Shown here: positions 41,893 to 51,258 of the stretch, piece by piece
Numbering within the stretch: the stretch's first letter is position 1
How the letters are laid out: the number at the start of each line of letters is the position of its first letter
Assembly: GCF_035306585.1 (NCBI RefSeq)
Contig: NZ_DATGNU010000008.1
Location: 1-64,000, forward strand
DNA: 64,000 bases
Direction: 5' to 3'
Source: Galbibacter sp035306585
Lineage (GTDB): Bacteria > Bacteroidota > Bacteroidia > Flavobacteriales > Flavobacteriaceae
Program-made: the position numbers and the translations under genes
The notes under the pieces: generated by a model
What the model saw: only the letters and a program-made list of their open reading frames with translations
Told to the model about the DNA's origin: nothing
The model's database searches: none

Positions 41893-41944
41893 GTTAAGGT
41901 TAGGTTAAAACCTTAACCTACCTTATTACAAAGCCTTAATTTTG
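41893..41944 (+). promoter_or_regulatory. Promoter and inverted repeat upstream of the histidine kinase operon
   Basis: Perfect 9-bp arms GTTAAGGTT (41893-41901) and AACCTTAAC (41909-41917) flank a 7-bp spacer, next to further AGGTTA/TAACCT copies. The -7 box TAATTTTG (41937-41944) follows. It is a likely site for autoregulation by the response regulator. Confidence 0.55.
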
Positions 41945-41949
41945 AGCAA

Positions 41950-43521
41950 ATGAGTAGACGCTTATTAGTACTTCTTGTTATCCTTATGAGCTTGTCCTTA
42001 ATTGGAATTATTTTTGTTCAGGGATATTGGATAAAAACGGCAGTGGAGGATAAAGAGGAGCAATTTTCGAATACCATTTTTTTGGTATTGCATACTGTGA
42101 CTAATAAAATCGAGAAGAGGGAGATGAAGGATTACTTCAACAAATCTTTGCGATTAAAGGACAGTATTGGAGAATTAAAGGAATCGAATTTAAAAGAGAT
42201 TTTCTATGTTGAACGCGATGGAAATAACAATGAAACTTTCATCTATTCACATGGAATCTTAGAGGAAGATTACGGTATATCTTCAACGTTCTTTGATAAC
42301 AATGCAGCTGATTCTTCTACCATAAAGAATTATACCAGTAGGAGGACTACGCAGATTTTTAAAGAGGAGTACGGTATTGATGGGAAGATATATTCACCCG
42401 TTGAGCGTATTGAAAAAATTGGTGGGTTTTCTGCTATTGAAAAGGCCGCTTTTGAAGATGTGTTTAAAGAGGCAGCCAACAGAGTGCCAATTCATAAAAG
42501 GGTCAGCCCTCAAGAGATCGAGCTTTTGATGCAAAAGGAGCTTAGAGATAGGGGAATTGATTTGAAATTTGATTACGGTATTTACAGCAAAGGTTTAGCC
42601 ACAAGGGTACGCTCGAGTAACTCTATGGATCTAATACAATCGCGCTATAGAGCTCAGATTTTCTCGGATAGTGAAGGTAAGAGTAACTACAACCTTGTGG
42701 TAAGCTTCCCGGATAAGAAGAAGTTTTTAATTTCTTCGGTTATTGAAATGGCCATTTTATCCATGGTGTTCACCCTTGTGATTCTAATTGCTTATGCAAG
42801 TGCGATTTATCAATTGATTAAGCAAAAGCAGATTTCAGAGATAAAGACCGATTTCATCAATAATATGACCCATGAGTTTAAAACTCCAATTGCCACAATA
42901 AACTTGGCTTTGGATGCTTTAAAAAATCCGAAAGCCTCGCAAGATTCTGATATGGTCAATCGTTATATGCAAATGATCCGAGATGAGAATAAACGGATGC
43001 ACGCACAGGTGGAGAATGTACTGCGAATATCCAAATTGGAGAAAAATCAATTGGATATAAAGAAGGATCGGGTGGATATTCACGAAGTTTTGGAAGAAGC
43101 TTTGGCGCATGTTGAATTGATGGTTGAAAATAGAGGGGGGTATATTAAATCACATTTGGACGCCAAAAGATCAGAGATATTGGGTAATGAATTTCATTTG
43201 ACTAATATTTTTGTCAACATCTTGGATAATGCGAATAAGTATTCCCCAGATGAACCAAAAATTGAGGTGTTTACCGAGATAGTGAAAAATAGCATTGTTA
43301 TTAAAATAACTGATAAAGGAGCTGGGATGAGCAAAGCGGTATTGAAACGAATATTTGAAAAATTTTATCGTGAAACTACCGGAAACATACATAATATAAA
43401 AGGGCATGGTCTTGGTTTGGCCTACGTTAAAAGTATTGTTGAGGACCACCAAGGAGAAGTATATGCCGAGAGTGAAAAAGATAAAGGAAGTACCTTTTTT
43501 GTAAAGTTACCTTTAATATAA
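41950..43521 (+). CDS. Sensor histidine kinase (RprX-like)
   Basis: The 523-residue kinase has two membrane segments (about residues 5-25 and 260-282) around a periplasmic sensor domain of about 230 residues. A HisKA domain follows with the phosphoaccepting His308 (NNMTHEFKTPIATINLALDA), then a HATPase domain with N box NIFVNILDNANKYSP, DKGAGMSKAVL and GHGLGLAYVKSIVEDHQGE. The order and the partner 4 bases downstream match the RprX/RprY system of Bacteroidota. The sensed signal is unknown. Confidence 0.9.
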   Translation: MSRRLLVLLVILMSLSLIGIIFVQGYWIKTAVEDKEEQFSNTIFLVLHTVTNKIEKREMKDYFNKSLRLKDSIGELKESNLKEIFYVERDGNNNETFIYSHGILEEDYGISSTFFDNNAADSSTIKNYTSRRTTQIFKEEYGIDGKIYSPVERIEKIGGFSAIEKAAFEDVFKEAANRVPIHKRVSPQEIELLMQKELRDRGIDLKFDYGIYSKGLATRVRSSNSMDLIQSRYRAQIFSDSEGKSNYNLVVSFPDKKKFLISSVIEMAILSMVFTLVILIAYASAIYQLIKQKQISEIKTDFINNMTHEFKTPIATINLALDALKNPKASQDSDMVNRYMQMIRDENKRMHAQVENVLRISKLEKNQLDIKKDRVDIHEVLEEALAHVELMVENRGGYIKSHLDAKRSEILGNEFHLTNIFVNILDNANKYSPDEPKIEVFTEIVKNSIVIKITDKGAGMSKAVLKRIFEKFYRETTGNIHNIKGHGLGLAYVKSIVEDHQGEVYAESEKDKGSTFFVKLPLI

Positions 43522-43525
43522 AAGC

Positions 43526-44242
43526 ATGGAAACAGTAAATAAAAAAATTCTATTGGTAGAAGATGATCCTAATTTTGGAATTGTCCTAAAAGATTATTTG
43601 TCAATGAATGACTTTGATGTGACATTGGCCAAAAACGGGATGGAAGGTTTTGAGAAATTCAGAAAAGATAATTTTGATTTATGTATTCTGGATGTGATGA
43701 TGCCTTATAAAGACGGGTTTACATTAGCAAAGGAAATAAGAGAGAAGGATGATAACGTTCCGATTATATTTCTTACTGCAAAGACAATGAAAGAGGATGT
43801 ACTCAAAGGCTATAAAGTGGGTGCAGATGATTATTTAAATAAGCCTTTTGATTCCGAGGTGTTGTTGTTTAAAATCAAAGCAATTATTCAGCGTAAATCT
43901 ACCGAGTCATTGGCCGATAGCAAACAATTTGAATTTGAGATTGGAAATTTCCATTTGAATTCAAAACTACGTTTCTTAACATTTAAAGATGAAGAACCTA
44001 TTAAGCTATCTCCTAAAGAAAATGAACTTCTTAGATTACTGGCCTTGCACGAGAATGATTTGATGCCTAGAGAATTAGCGCTGACCAAAATTTGGAGAGA
44101 CGATAATTATTTTACCTCTAGAAGTATGGATGTGTATATTGCCAAGCTTCGTAAATACCTTAAAAGAGATGAGGATGTAGAAATACTTAACATTCACGGA
44201 GAAGGATTTAGATTAGTTGTTAAAAGCCAAGCTGATAAATAG
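43526..44242 (+). CDS. OmpR-family response regulator (RprY-like)
   Basis: The 238-residue regulator has a receiver domain (about residues 5-120; phosphoacceptor Asp56 in LCILDVMMPYKDGF, Thr in IIFLTAKT, Lys in YLNKPFD). The winged-helix effector domain (about 140-235; IKLSPKENELLRLLALHEND, RSMDVYIAKLRKYL, NIHGEGFRLVV) is DNA-binding. Its gene is cotranscribed with the upstream kinase, which presumably phosphorylates it. Confidence 0.93.
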   Translation: METVNKKILLVEDDPNFGIVLKDYLSMNDFDVTLAKNGMEGFEKFRKDNFDLCILDVMMPYKDGFTLAKEIREKDDNVPIIFLTAKTMKEDVLKGYKVGADDYLNKPFDSEVLLFKIKAIIQRKSTESLADSKQFEFEIGNFHLNSKLRFLTFKDEEPIKLSPKENELLRLLALHENDLMPRELALTKIWRDDNYFTSRSMDVYIAKLRKYLKRDEDVEILNIHGEGFRLVVKSQADK

Positions 44243-44313
44243 AACATATACTGTAATATAAGGTGATGTTCTTGTGACGCACTTTTTATTATGTTAAGAT
44301 AAAATTCAAATAT

Positions 44314-44347
44314 AACCTCCTTAACGATTTGTTTGGGAGGTTTTTTT
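44314..44347 (+). terminator. Terminator of the two-component operon
   Basis: AACCTCC (44314-44320) pairs with GGAGGTT (44336-44342), followed by T. The right arm and loop lie within the last codons of the convergent aminotransferase gene. Confidence 0.75.
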
Positions 44348-45379
44348 ATAGCTGTTTAGCACCTTAGCCAAGGTTTTTATATCCTCTACGGTGTGAAAAG
44401 CACTCACTACAATTCTACTCATTATAGGGGATGTCTTAGTAGGATAATTAAAGCTAGTGACAATAATGTTGTGATTATACAAGTAATTGGTTAATTCCTC
44501 ATTGGTAAAAGCGAAGGTCGGGTGAGTGCCATGGTATCTAAAAATTTCTGGAGTATCTAACAAGCCGCTAAGCAAGGTAGCGTTTTTATGAAGCTTTTCT
44601 CTTTGCTTGGTTATTATATGTTGGGTTTGGATCAATGTCGCCATGGTTGCTGGGCTAGCGGGTGAGCTTCCTCCAAAGATTGGGGATTGGCAAAGGGTTT
44701 CAATTCTTTTCTTCGTGCCGAAGATACCTCCAAATTGTAATCCGAATCCTTTACCTAGAGAACCACATACGATAAGTTCCATCATTCCAAGGGACTTTAG
44801 TTCTTGAAAGACACCTGCTCCATTAGGTCCAATAACTCCTAGACCATGGGAATCATCTACTACTACAATAGCATTTTTAAGATTTAGCAATTTAAGTCCC
44901 TTAAAGTCAGGATAGTTTAATCCTATAAAATCTATGGAGTCAAGGTAAATCACCACCGGTTGATCCTGAGGGGTTTGATCCATAAGGCCTTTTAGCTGTT
45001 GGTAACTTTTTACTTTAATTTGACCTGCAGCCCCTAGAGCTTCATGAGTATTTGGAGTTCGATAACTTGTGACTTGGGAATTTGAAAAATATTGACTTAC
45101 CAGTTGAGAGGCCATAAAACCAGAGGATAAGGTAACAGATGCCTCACTACCGATATAATCTGCTAGGTAATGCTCGGCTTTATCATATATCGAAAATCGG
45201 ACATTAGAGGTTCTAGAGGCGCCGTAATGTGTTCCGTAGAGAACTATGTTGTTTGTGAAGTATTTAAGGAATTCTTTGTGCGTTTGTAAACCTAAATAGG
45301 CTGTACCACCAAAATATAGGTAGTCACCCTTGTCTGTGGTTATGATGCGATCTGGAAATTTGTCAATATATTCAACCAT
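44321..45379 (-). CDS. PLP-dependent AONS-like acyltransferase/aminotransferase
   Basis: The 352-residue fold-type I enzyme is close to the 8-amino-7-oxononanoate synthase/KBL group. It has GTHYGASRTSNVRFSIYDKA near the start, the PLP-binding VVDDSHGLGVIG (Asp176, His178), and the internal-aldimine Lys210 in CGSLGKGFGL. It is shorter than BioF and has no biotin genes nearby. It follows the dipeptide epimerase by 5 bases, so a role with amino acids or peptides released from the wall is possible. The exact reaction is unknown. Confidence 0.75.
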   Translation of the reverse strand: MVEYIDKFPDRIITTDKGDYLYFGGTAYLGLQTHKEFLKYFTNNIVLYGTHYGASRTSNVRFSIYDKAEHYLADYIGSEASVTLSSGFMASQLVSQYFSNSQVTSYRTPNTHEALGAAGQIKVKSYQQLKGLMDQTPQDQPVVIYLDSIDFIGLNYPDFKGLKLLNLKNAIVVVDDSHGLGVIGPNGAGVFQELKSLGMMELIVCGSLGKGFGLQFGGIFGTKKRIETLCQSPIFGGSSPASPATMATLIQTQHIITKQREKLHKNATLLSGLLDTPEIFRYHGTHPTFAFTNEELTNYLYNHNIIVTSFNYPTKTSPIMSRIVVSAFHTVEDIKTLAKVLNSYKKTSQTNR

Positions 45380-45384
45380 ATCGC

Positions 45385-46398
45385 TTAACTTAGTAATCGT
45401 ACTCCTGTACCGCCGATGGAAGGAAAATTCAATTTACCACCTTCTTGGATCTGTATCCCTGTTGCGATATCATTTTTTAATAACATCGCCCCATCCATAT
45501 CGACATAATCGAGTTGGGGGGTTAATTGTGCAATTGCTGATATGCCCACAGTGGATTCTGTCATGCAACCCACCATAACCTTCATCTTTAGTGATTTTGC
45601 CTTTTGAATCATGCGTAGGGCAGGGGTGAGACCCCCACATTTGGTAAGTTTGATGTTGACACCATCAAATAACCCAGCACATCGCGCTACGTCTTGTTCC
45701 ACAATACAACTTTCGTCGGCGATAATTGGTAGTTCACATTTTCCTCTAAGAGCTCTGTAGCCTTCGATATTCTCCGCATGCAGTGGTTGTTCGAGAAATT
45801 CTACTTGCAAATCCTTAAGACGGGGAGCTAATTGAAGCGTTTGTTCAACCGACCAAGCGTTGTTGGCATCGATTCTGAAGGTGGCGTCTGTATGGTTCCT
45901 TAGGGCTTCTATGATCTGAAGATCGTAGGCTGTTCCTAATTTAATTTTGTAAAGTGGCCAGGGTTTCTTTACCATCTTTTCTACCATCTTCTCAATGGTA
46001 TCTATGCCTATGGTGTAATTGGTAATCGGATAGTGCTCGTTGGAGGTGTTCCATAACTGGTAGAGCGGCATCCCTTTTAATTTTCCATAAAGATCATGCG
46101 CTGCAACATCTAATGCACAAATAGCAAACTGACTAAGATTTTTACTGGTTAAATAGTGGTGGAATTCTGATGGATCAATACAAGTGATGGTGTTTATGTA
46201 GGGCTCGACTTCTGAAATCTCAGCCATCATAGACTCAACAGTGACATTATAGTATGAATTGGTAGTGGCTTCCCCATAACCAGTTTCACCGTTTAAACTC
46301 AAACACACCACTAGAGAATCCTGTGTATCACGAGATTCCCTAGATATTCTAAAGGTGTATCCGAGTTCAAGTACGTATTTCTTTAATTCGAGTTCCAT
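45385..46398 (-). CDS. Dipeptide epimerase (enolase superfamily)
   Basis: The 337-residue protein belongs to the muconate-lactonising/L-Ala-D/L-Glu epimerase branch. Catalytic elements are the KxK-type YKIKLGT, the metal ligands in FRIDANNAWS, FLEQPL and IIADESCI, and the second lysine in NIKLTKCGGLTPA. Such enzymes epimerise dipeptides, often from murein recycling. The specificity is uncertain. It is the first gene of a two-gene operon. Confidence 0.85.
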   Translation of the reverse strand: MELELKKYVLELGYTFRISRESRDTQDSLVVCLSLNGETGYGEATTNSYYNVTVESMMAEISEVEPYINTITCIDPSEFHHYLTSKNLSQFAICALDVAAHDLYGKLKGMPLYQLWNTSNEHYPITNYTIGIDTIEKMVEKMVKKPWPLYKIKLGTAYDLQIIEALRNHTDATFRIDANNAWSVEQTLQLAPRLKDLQVEFLEQPLHAENIEGYRALRGKCELPIIADESCIVEQDVARCAGLFDGVNIKLTKCGGLTPALRMIQKAKSLKMKVMVGCMTESTVGISAIAQLTPQLDYVDMDGAMLLKNDIATGIQIQEGGKLNFPSIGGTGVRLLS

Positions 46399-46511
46399 CT
46401 GTAATTTTTGCTTTGGAGCGAATTTACATATTAGCCAAGAAAAAAAGCGAGACTTGCATGAAAAGTTAATGTACTAGCTAATTCGGACTAGGCAAACTTA
46501 CAATGGAATTG

Positions 46512-47177
46512 TTATTGATTGGTTCTTACGTGACCTCCAGAGCTTTCCTCTATGGAGATCTGCTCTGTTTTTATCACTTTAATAACTGCGCCAGATGAGG
46601 CTTTTGCACGAATGTTTTCCACCAAGAGATCATCTGCATTAATATGCCCACCGGAAGATGCCTTGGCATTTAAAAAGTTTGCATTGCCTTCCACTTCTAA
46701 ATTACCTCCACTGCTGGCACTTAATTGTATTGAATTGGCAGCTAATTTAAGTGATGTATGGCTACCACTACTGACGGTAATATCCAAGTCCTTAGCCTCG
46801 ATGGTGTCTTTGCTCCATAGGTATGCCCCAGCTCTGGTTTGTATGCTGGATATATCTTTGACCCCAACTAGAATTTTTTTGGATGTTGCGTGGCCAATGT
46901 TTTGCGTGGCATTTATGTGCAAGGTATTATCTTTTATTTCTGTAGTAATGATATCCAATAAATTTTCATCGGCAATAACCACTACTTTTTCGTTTTGATC
47001 CATCATAAGTTCCACTTCGATCCCAGTGGAAGCTTCAATGGCATTAAAAGGTTGATCGAGGGTTCTCTGGTCATTGACAACATTTCCGTTTCCATCAATA
47101 ACTGCGAAATTAAATTCACATGAACAAAGAAATAAGGAAATGACAATAGTTACGATTACTTTAATTAAGGTGTTCAT
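46512..47177 (-). CDS. GIN-domain (DUF2807) lipoprotein
   Basis: The 221-residue protein has a lipoprotein signal (VIVTIVISLFLCSC, Cys20) and a GIN beta-helix with short repeats using SSGG or SSGS (VSSGSHTSLKL, SASSGGNLEV, KASSGGHINA, EESSGGHVRT). The opening GNGNVVNDQRT...F..IE..........VEL matches the GIN protein at 5.3 kb, so they are paralogues. It is the last gene of the PadR-PspC-GIN cluster. Confidence 0.8.
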   Translation of the reverse strand: MNTLIKVIVTIVISLFLCSCEFNFAVIDGNGNVVNDQRTLDQPFNAIEASTGIEVELMMDQNEKVVVIADENLLDIITTEIKDNTLHINATQNIGHATSKKILVGVKDISSIQTRAGAYLWSKDTIEAKDLDITVSSGSHTSLKLAANSIQLSASSGGNLEVEGNANFLNAKASSGGHINADDLLVENIRAKASSGAVIKVIKTEQISIEESSGGHVRTNQ

Positions 47178-47206
47178 TTTTGGTTGGTTTTTGATTGATA
47201 TTAAAA

Positions 47207-48862
47207 TTAAATACTATCTTTTTGAAATTCATCTTGGGTTTTTCTTACCGATATAGTGTCTAACTGAGGTGATTTTGTTTCTTTTGGAGTTGTACTGCTT
47301 GGGCAATCCACACAAATTAAGGTTCCATCAGTATCAAGTCTCCAGAATTGTTTGGATACTTTATTAAAGCCATAGTCCATATTGTTTTGCGTTCTAAAAT
47401 GATGTTTTACAGAAGGATCAAATTTAAGGATCAAGCCTGAAGGTATCATTATAGTCACATCCACTTCTTGATCTCTGTAACCATGGTCCACTGCAGTTCT
47501 TAAGTAATCATCCAGTGTCAGCACACCTGAATTTAGCGTATAGTCATATATAATGGCTTCTGCTCTTTGCCGTGCCTCGGATTGACTCGCGCCTTTAGAT
47601 TCTTTCCTGATCTCAATTTTTAACTGATCATTATCAGAGGGTCTAATCCGAAAATCCACTTCATCACTATAGATCGATTTGCCTGCTTTATCCTTGGAAA
47701 GATCGCTAATTATAAAACCATTGGAGTCAAATACAGTTTGATGTAATACTTCTGTTGAAGCCATTTTAATAATCAAGGTGTCCGTCCCATTTACAAGCGG
47801 ATGATCAATTTTGGTAGACGATCCATGAAAGGCATAACTACTGGCCGTTTTAATGCCCAGGATGCTGATACCTATCACCGATAATATCCAAAGTCCTATT
47901 AGACTAAATTTAGCGACGTTTCCGATCGATTTTAAATTGCTGAAAATGATCTTTAAACCTAAGTAAAATAGAAAAAACAAAGGAATTCCAATGACTAAAA
48001 AGCTCAATAGCGAGATCATCCAAATAGGAGCATCAACGGTCGCATGAAAATAATCATTCCACGGTGCACCCCAAATTTCCATTGTTCCAGCTGTAAAGAG
48101 TCCATAGAAAATGGAAATTAAAGTGATGGCAGCGGTAATCAAAATAATCATTCCTATTAGTTTGGCACCTATTCTAAAGAGGCTTAAAATTACTGCCAGG
48201 ATCGAATCAAAAATATTTTTTGAATTTTTTTTTACAGAAGCCCCCATCTTATCATAATCCACGTTTTTTACCTTTTCGGTCACATCTTCAAATCCTTCTC
48301 GAATTTTCTTCTCAATATTGCTGATATTGATAGGGTCTCCGGCCATAGAAATTTTTTGAGCTGTAGTGACGGCCTCTGGAACTAGAATCCAAAGGCTTAG
48401 ATAAATAATACTACCTGTACCAAGACTTAGGATACTTATGATAATAAATAATAAACGGACCCATAATACATCTATACCCAGGTAATGACTTAACCCAGCA
48501 CAGACTCCACCGACGTACTTTCGATCGATATCACGATATAGAGTTTTGTGTGTTTTTGTGCTGTGGCTGCCACGAGGTTCATCTTCAAATAGCTCCTCAT
48601 CTACTAGATAATCTTCAGGCTGTCCCATAATGCTGATGATCTCTTCCACTTCTTTTGTGGTAATCACCTGTCGATCGTGCTCTAATCGCTCTGTGAAAAG
48701 TTCGGCAATCCGGGCTTCAACATCTGCGATGATCTCATCTTTGCCTTGGGATTTTGTAAAGGATCGTTTGACCGCCTCTAAATAGCGATGTAATTTCAAA
48801 TAAGCATCCTCATCAATGTGAAAAAATGTATTTGCTAAATTTATATTGATTGTCTTATTCAT
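47207..48862 (-). CDS. PspC-domain membrane protein
   Basis: The 551-residue protein has an N-terminal soluble part (about residues 1-110; NIIADVE-like EIIADVEARIAELFTERL and IISIMGQPEDYL), a PspC domain with its first membrane helix (YRDIDRKYVGGVCAGLSHYL, then FIIISILSLGTGSIIYLSLW), three more helices in the middle (about 215-345) and a large C-terminal extracytoplasmic part. PspC proteins react to envelope stress. It starts 11 bases after the padR gene and is followed by a GIN gene. Confidence 0.85.
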   Translation of the reverse strand: MNKTININLANTFFHIDEDAYLKLHRYLEAVKRSFTKSQGKDEIIADVEARIAELFTERLEHDRQVITTKEVEEIISIMGQPEDYLVDEELFEDEPRGSHSTKTHKTLYRDIDRKYVGGVCAGLSHYLGIDVLWVRLLFIIISILSLGTGSIIYLSLWILVPEAVTTAQKISMAGDPINISNIEKKIREGFEDVTEKVKNVDYDKMGASVKKNSKNIFDSILAVILSLFRIGAKLIGMIILITAAITLISIFYGLFTAGTMEIWGAPWNDYFHATVDAPIWMISLLSFLVIGIPLFFLFYLGLKIIFSNLKSIGNVAKFSLIGLWILSVIGISILGIKTASSYAFHGSSTKIDHPLVNGTDTLIIKMASTEVLHQTVFDSNGFIISDLSKDKAGKSIYSDEVDFRIRPSDNDQLKIEIRKESKGASQSEARQRAEAIIYDYTLNSGVLTLDDYLRTAVDHGYRDQEVDVTIMIPSGLILKFDPSVKHHFRTQNNMDYGFNKVSKQFWRLDTDGTLICVDCPSSTTPKETKSPQLDTISVRKTQDEFQKDSI

Positions 48863-48872
48863 CGTTCGTGTT

Positions 48873-49196
48873 TTATTTTGTTACAAGGTTAACTGCATTT
48901 CTTAATTCTTCCCAAGTACTATTTAGCTCCTTTAGAAACAGCTTTCCATTTTCAGTAAGCGTATAGTATTTTCGTGGCGGGCCAGAGGTGGATTCCTCCC
49001 ATCGATAATTCAATAATCCTGCATTTTTTAATCTTGTAAGTAAAGGGTAAATCGTTCCTTCTACTACAAGCATTTTTGCATCTTTTAAAGTTTCTAGAAT
49101 CTCGGATGCATACTTATCTTGGTCTTGTATGATAGATAAGATACAAAACTCTAGAACCCCTTTACGCATTTGTGCTTTTGTGTTTTCTATCTTCAT
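48873..49196 (-). CDS. PadR-family transcriptional regulator
   Basis: The 107-residue winged-helix regulator has the PadR pattern RKGVLEFCILSIIQDQDKYA, LEGTIYPLL-like VVEGTIYPLLTRLKNAGLL and GPPRKYYTLTENGKLFL. PadR proteins usually repress a neighbouring membrane-protein gene and respond to small molecules. It directly precedes the PspC gene by 11 bases, which I take to be its target operon. Confidence 0.9.
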   Translation of the reverse strand: MKIENTKAQMRKGVLEFCILSIIQDQDKYASEILETLKDAKMLVVEGTIYPLLTRLKNAGLLNYRWEESTSGPPRKYYTLTENGKLFLKELNSTWEELRNAVNLVTK

Positions 49197-49274
49197 GGTT
49201 ACATAATTCTTTTATTTAACTGTTCGTTTTTTGATTGTTGATGTATGATGAATTTTATAATATACTTTAAATGA

Positions 49275-49745
49275 TTATTTTAAAAACTTGATACTCAATG
49301 GGTAGGTGTACAAAACACCCTCATTGGATCTTAAGGTAGCAAGGATCGTGCATACGATATCCATAAGGGCTAGCACAATTGCTAATACTCCAATAATCCC
49401 TAATATAACTACATTAGTTCCTATAGTTGGTAAACGAACTAAGTTAAAGTCCACATGTTGTCCATTGTATTGCCAAAAATTAATAAGCTCAGCGAATTCC
49501 CAACCGGTCATCAAAAGGATTGGGATGGTGATGGTACCTAAAATAATTCCATAGAGTAGCAGGCTAATCTGAAAATTAATGGCCTGTTTTCCATTTTGAT
49601 CTACATAGGCATCTTTGTCCTTATTTAGAACCCAAAGCATTAAAGGGAAAATAAAATTTCCAAAAGGAAAGATGTATTTGGTAAATGTAGACAGATGGAT
49701 GAAAGCTGCCAAGTTTCGTTGATGTTTAGTAATGGTGTTTTCCAT
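49275..49745 (-). CDS. DUF4870-domain membrane protein
   Basis: The ATG at 49745 gives 156 residues (the frame extends to 49787). The protein starts ENTITKHQRNLAAFIHLSTF, a normal DUF4870 opening, and has three membrane helices (about residues 22-40, 60-80 and 110-135), with INFQISLLLYG typical of the family. The function is unknown. It lies upstream of padR with 78 bases between, so it may share the same transcript. Confidence 0.85.
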   Translation of the reverse strand: MENTITKHQRNLAAFIHLSTFTKYIFPFGNFIFPLMLWVLNKDKDAYVDQNGKQAINFQISLLLYGIILGTITIPILLMTGWEFAELINFWQYNGQHVDFNLVRLPTIGTNVVILGIIGVLAIVLALMDIVCTILATLRSNEGVLYTYPLSIKFLK

Positions 49746-49928
49746 TTTGTTTTGATTGATGATTTTAAATATTGATATCCAATACATACTAATGTCTAAT
49801 GCAAATATATATACTTAGGAAGGTAGTTTGCAAAACATAGTACTGTATTTAACAAAAAATTAATACTATTTAAAAGAGCTTAAATTGTCGAATATTCAAT
49901 ATCTTACAGCCTATAATCAACAATTCAC

Positions 49929-50390
49929 ATGATGTTAACGGCTTCAAAACTTAATAGATTTGCAATGATCAAGTTGCCTTCCGCATGGATTTGTGGAGTA
50001 CGAGTTCAACAGATAAATGATACTAAATGTGTGACTTCGGTTCGTCACCGATGGGTGAATCAGAACCCATTTAACTCTATATTTTGGGCTGTACAAGGGA
50101 TGGCTGCAGAGTTGTCAACAGGCGCCTTAGTTATTGGTAAAATAAAGGATAGTAACCAGCGTATTTCCATGTTGGTGGCACAAAACAAAGCGACCTTTAC
50201 AAAAAAAGCAAAAGGGAGAATTACCTTTGAATGTGAGCAAGGTGCTGCGGTTGATCATGCTATAACCAAAGCCATTAGCACAGGGGAAGGCCAAACTTTT
50301 TGGATGCAATCCACTGGAAGGGATAGTCATGGAGATGTGGTAAGTGTCTTTGATTTTATGTGGACCATAAAATTAAAGCGTCCAGTGTAA
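49929..50390 (+). CDS. DUF4442-domain protein (hot-dog fold thioesterase-like)
   Basis: The 153-residue protein has the DUF4442 pattern: a helical start, VTSVRHRWVNQNPFNSIF, AVQGMAAELSTGALV and TFTKKAKGRITFEC. It probably adopts the hot-dog fold of acyl-CoA thioesterases; the substrate is unknown. It is 67 bases upstream of the AIM24-like gene on the same strand. A second in-frame ATG at 49932 is an equal start choice. Confidence 0.8.
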   Translation: MMLTASKLNRFAMIKLPSAWICGVRVQQINDTKCVTSVRHRWVNQNPFNSIFWAVQGMAAELSTGALVIGKIKDSNQRISMLVAQNKATFTKKAKGRITFECEQGAAVDHAITKAISTGEGQTFWMQSTGRDSHGDVVSVFDFMWTIKLKRPV

Positions 50391-50457
50391 TAAGTAGTGT
50401 AACAATTAATTTAATGGAGCTACTAATGAAAATGAAACAATCAAATAACAATAAATT

Positions 50458-51258
50458 ATGACAGCACACGAAATTGATTACCAGATTTACGGTGAAGAAA
50501 TGCAATATGTGGAAATAGAATTAGATCCACAGGAAGCAGTAATCGCAGAGGCGGGGAGTTTTATGATGATGGAGGACGGATTGAACATGGATACGATTTT
50601 TGGAGATGGTTCTAACCAGGATCGTGGGGTATTAGGGAAGTTGTTCTCCGCTGGTAAACGTATGCTAACTGGGGAGAGTCTATTTATGACTGCTTATTTA
50701 AATACCACCGTGGTAAAGAAAAAAGTGAGTTTTGCAGCGCCCTATCCTGGTAAAATAGTTCCTATTGATCTTACGCAATACCAAGGGAAATTCATCTGTC
50801 AAAAAGATGCTTTTCTTTGTGCGGCTAAAGGGGTCTCAGTTGGGATTGAATTTTCCAAACGTTTAGGTAGAGGTTTTTTCGGAGGAGAGGGTTTTATAAT
50901 GCAAAAACTACAAGGCGACGGAATGGCTTTTGTTCACGCTGGAGGGACCTTGGCTAGAAAAGAACTGGCTCAAGGGGAGGTCTTAAAGGTAGATACAGGT
51001 TGTATAGTAGGCTTTACAAAGGATGTAGATTACAATATTGAATTTGTTGGAGGAATTAAAAATACCGTCTTTGGTGGCGAAGGATTATTCTATGCTACCT
51101 TAAGAGGGCCTGGTGTGGTATACATTCAGTCGCTGCCTTTTAGCCGTCTTGCAAGTCGCGTATTTGCCGCCATTCCACAACAAGGAGGAAAAAGTAAAGG
51201 AGAAGGAAGTGTTCTAGGCGGATTAGGAAATCTTCTCGATGGTGATAATCGGTTCTAA
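50458..51258 (+). CDS. TIGR00266/AIM24-family protein
   Basis: The 266-residue protein has the AIM24 pattern: EIDYQIYGEEMQYVEIELDP, AVIAEAGSFMMMEDGL, FMTAYLNTT, DAFLCAAKGVSVGIEFSKRL, FAHAGGT-like FVHAGGTLARKELA, and near the end GEGLFYATLRGPGVVYIQS. The fold is a beta-trefoil-like sandwich; no reaction is known. Its stop shares bases CTAA with the convergent hutI stop. Confidence 0.85.
   Translation: MTAHEIDYQIYGEEMQYVEIELDPQEAVIAEAGSFMMMEDGLNMDTIFGDGSNQDRGVLGKLFSAGKRMLTGESLFMTAYLNTTVVKKKVSFAAPYPGKIVPIDLTQYQGKFICQKDAFLCAAKGVSVGIEFSKRLGRGFFGGEGFIMQKLQGDGMAFVHAGGTLARKELAQGEVLKVDTGCIVGFTKDVDYNIEFVGGIKNTVFGGEGLFYATLRGPGVVYIQSLPFSRLASRVFAAIPQQGGKSKGEGSVLGGLGNLLDGDNRF

Noticed and set aside
46552..46998. 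148-codon plus-strand frame inside the GIN gene at 46.5 kb
   Set aside because: Antisense shadow of a repeat-rich gene with no independent start context.
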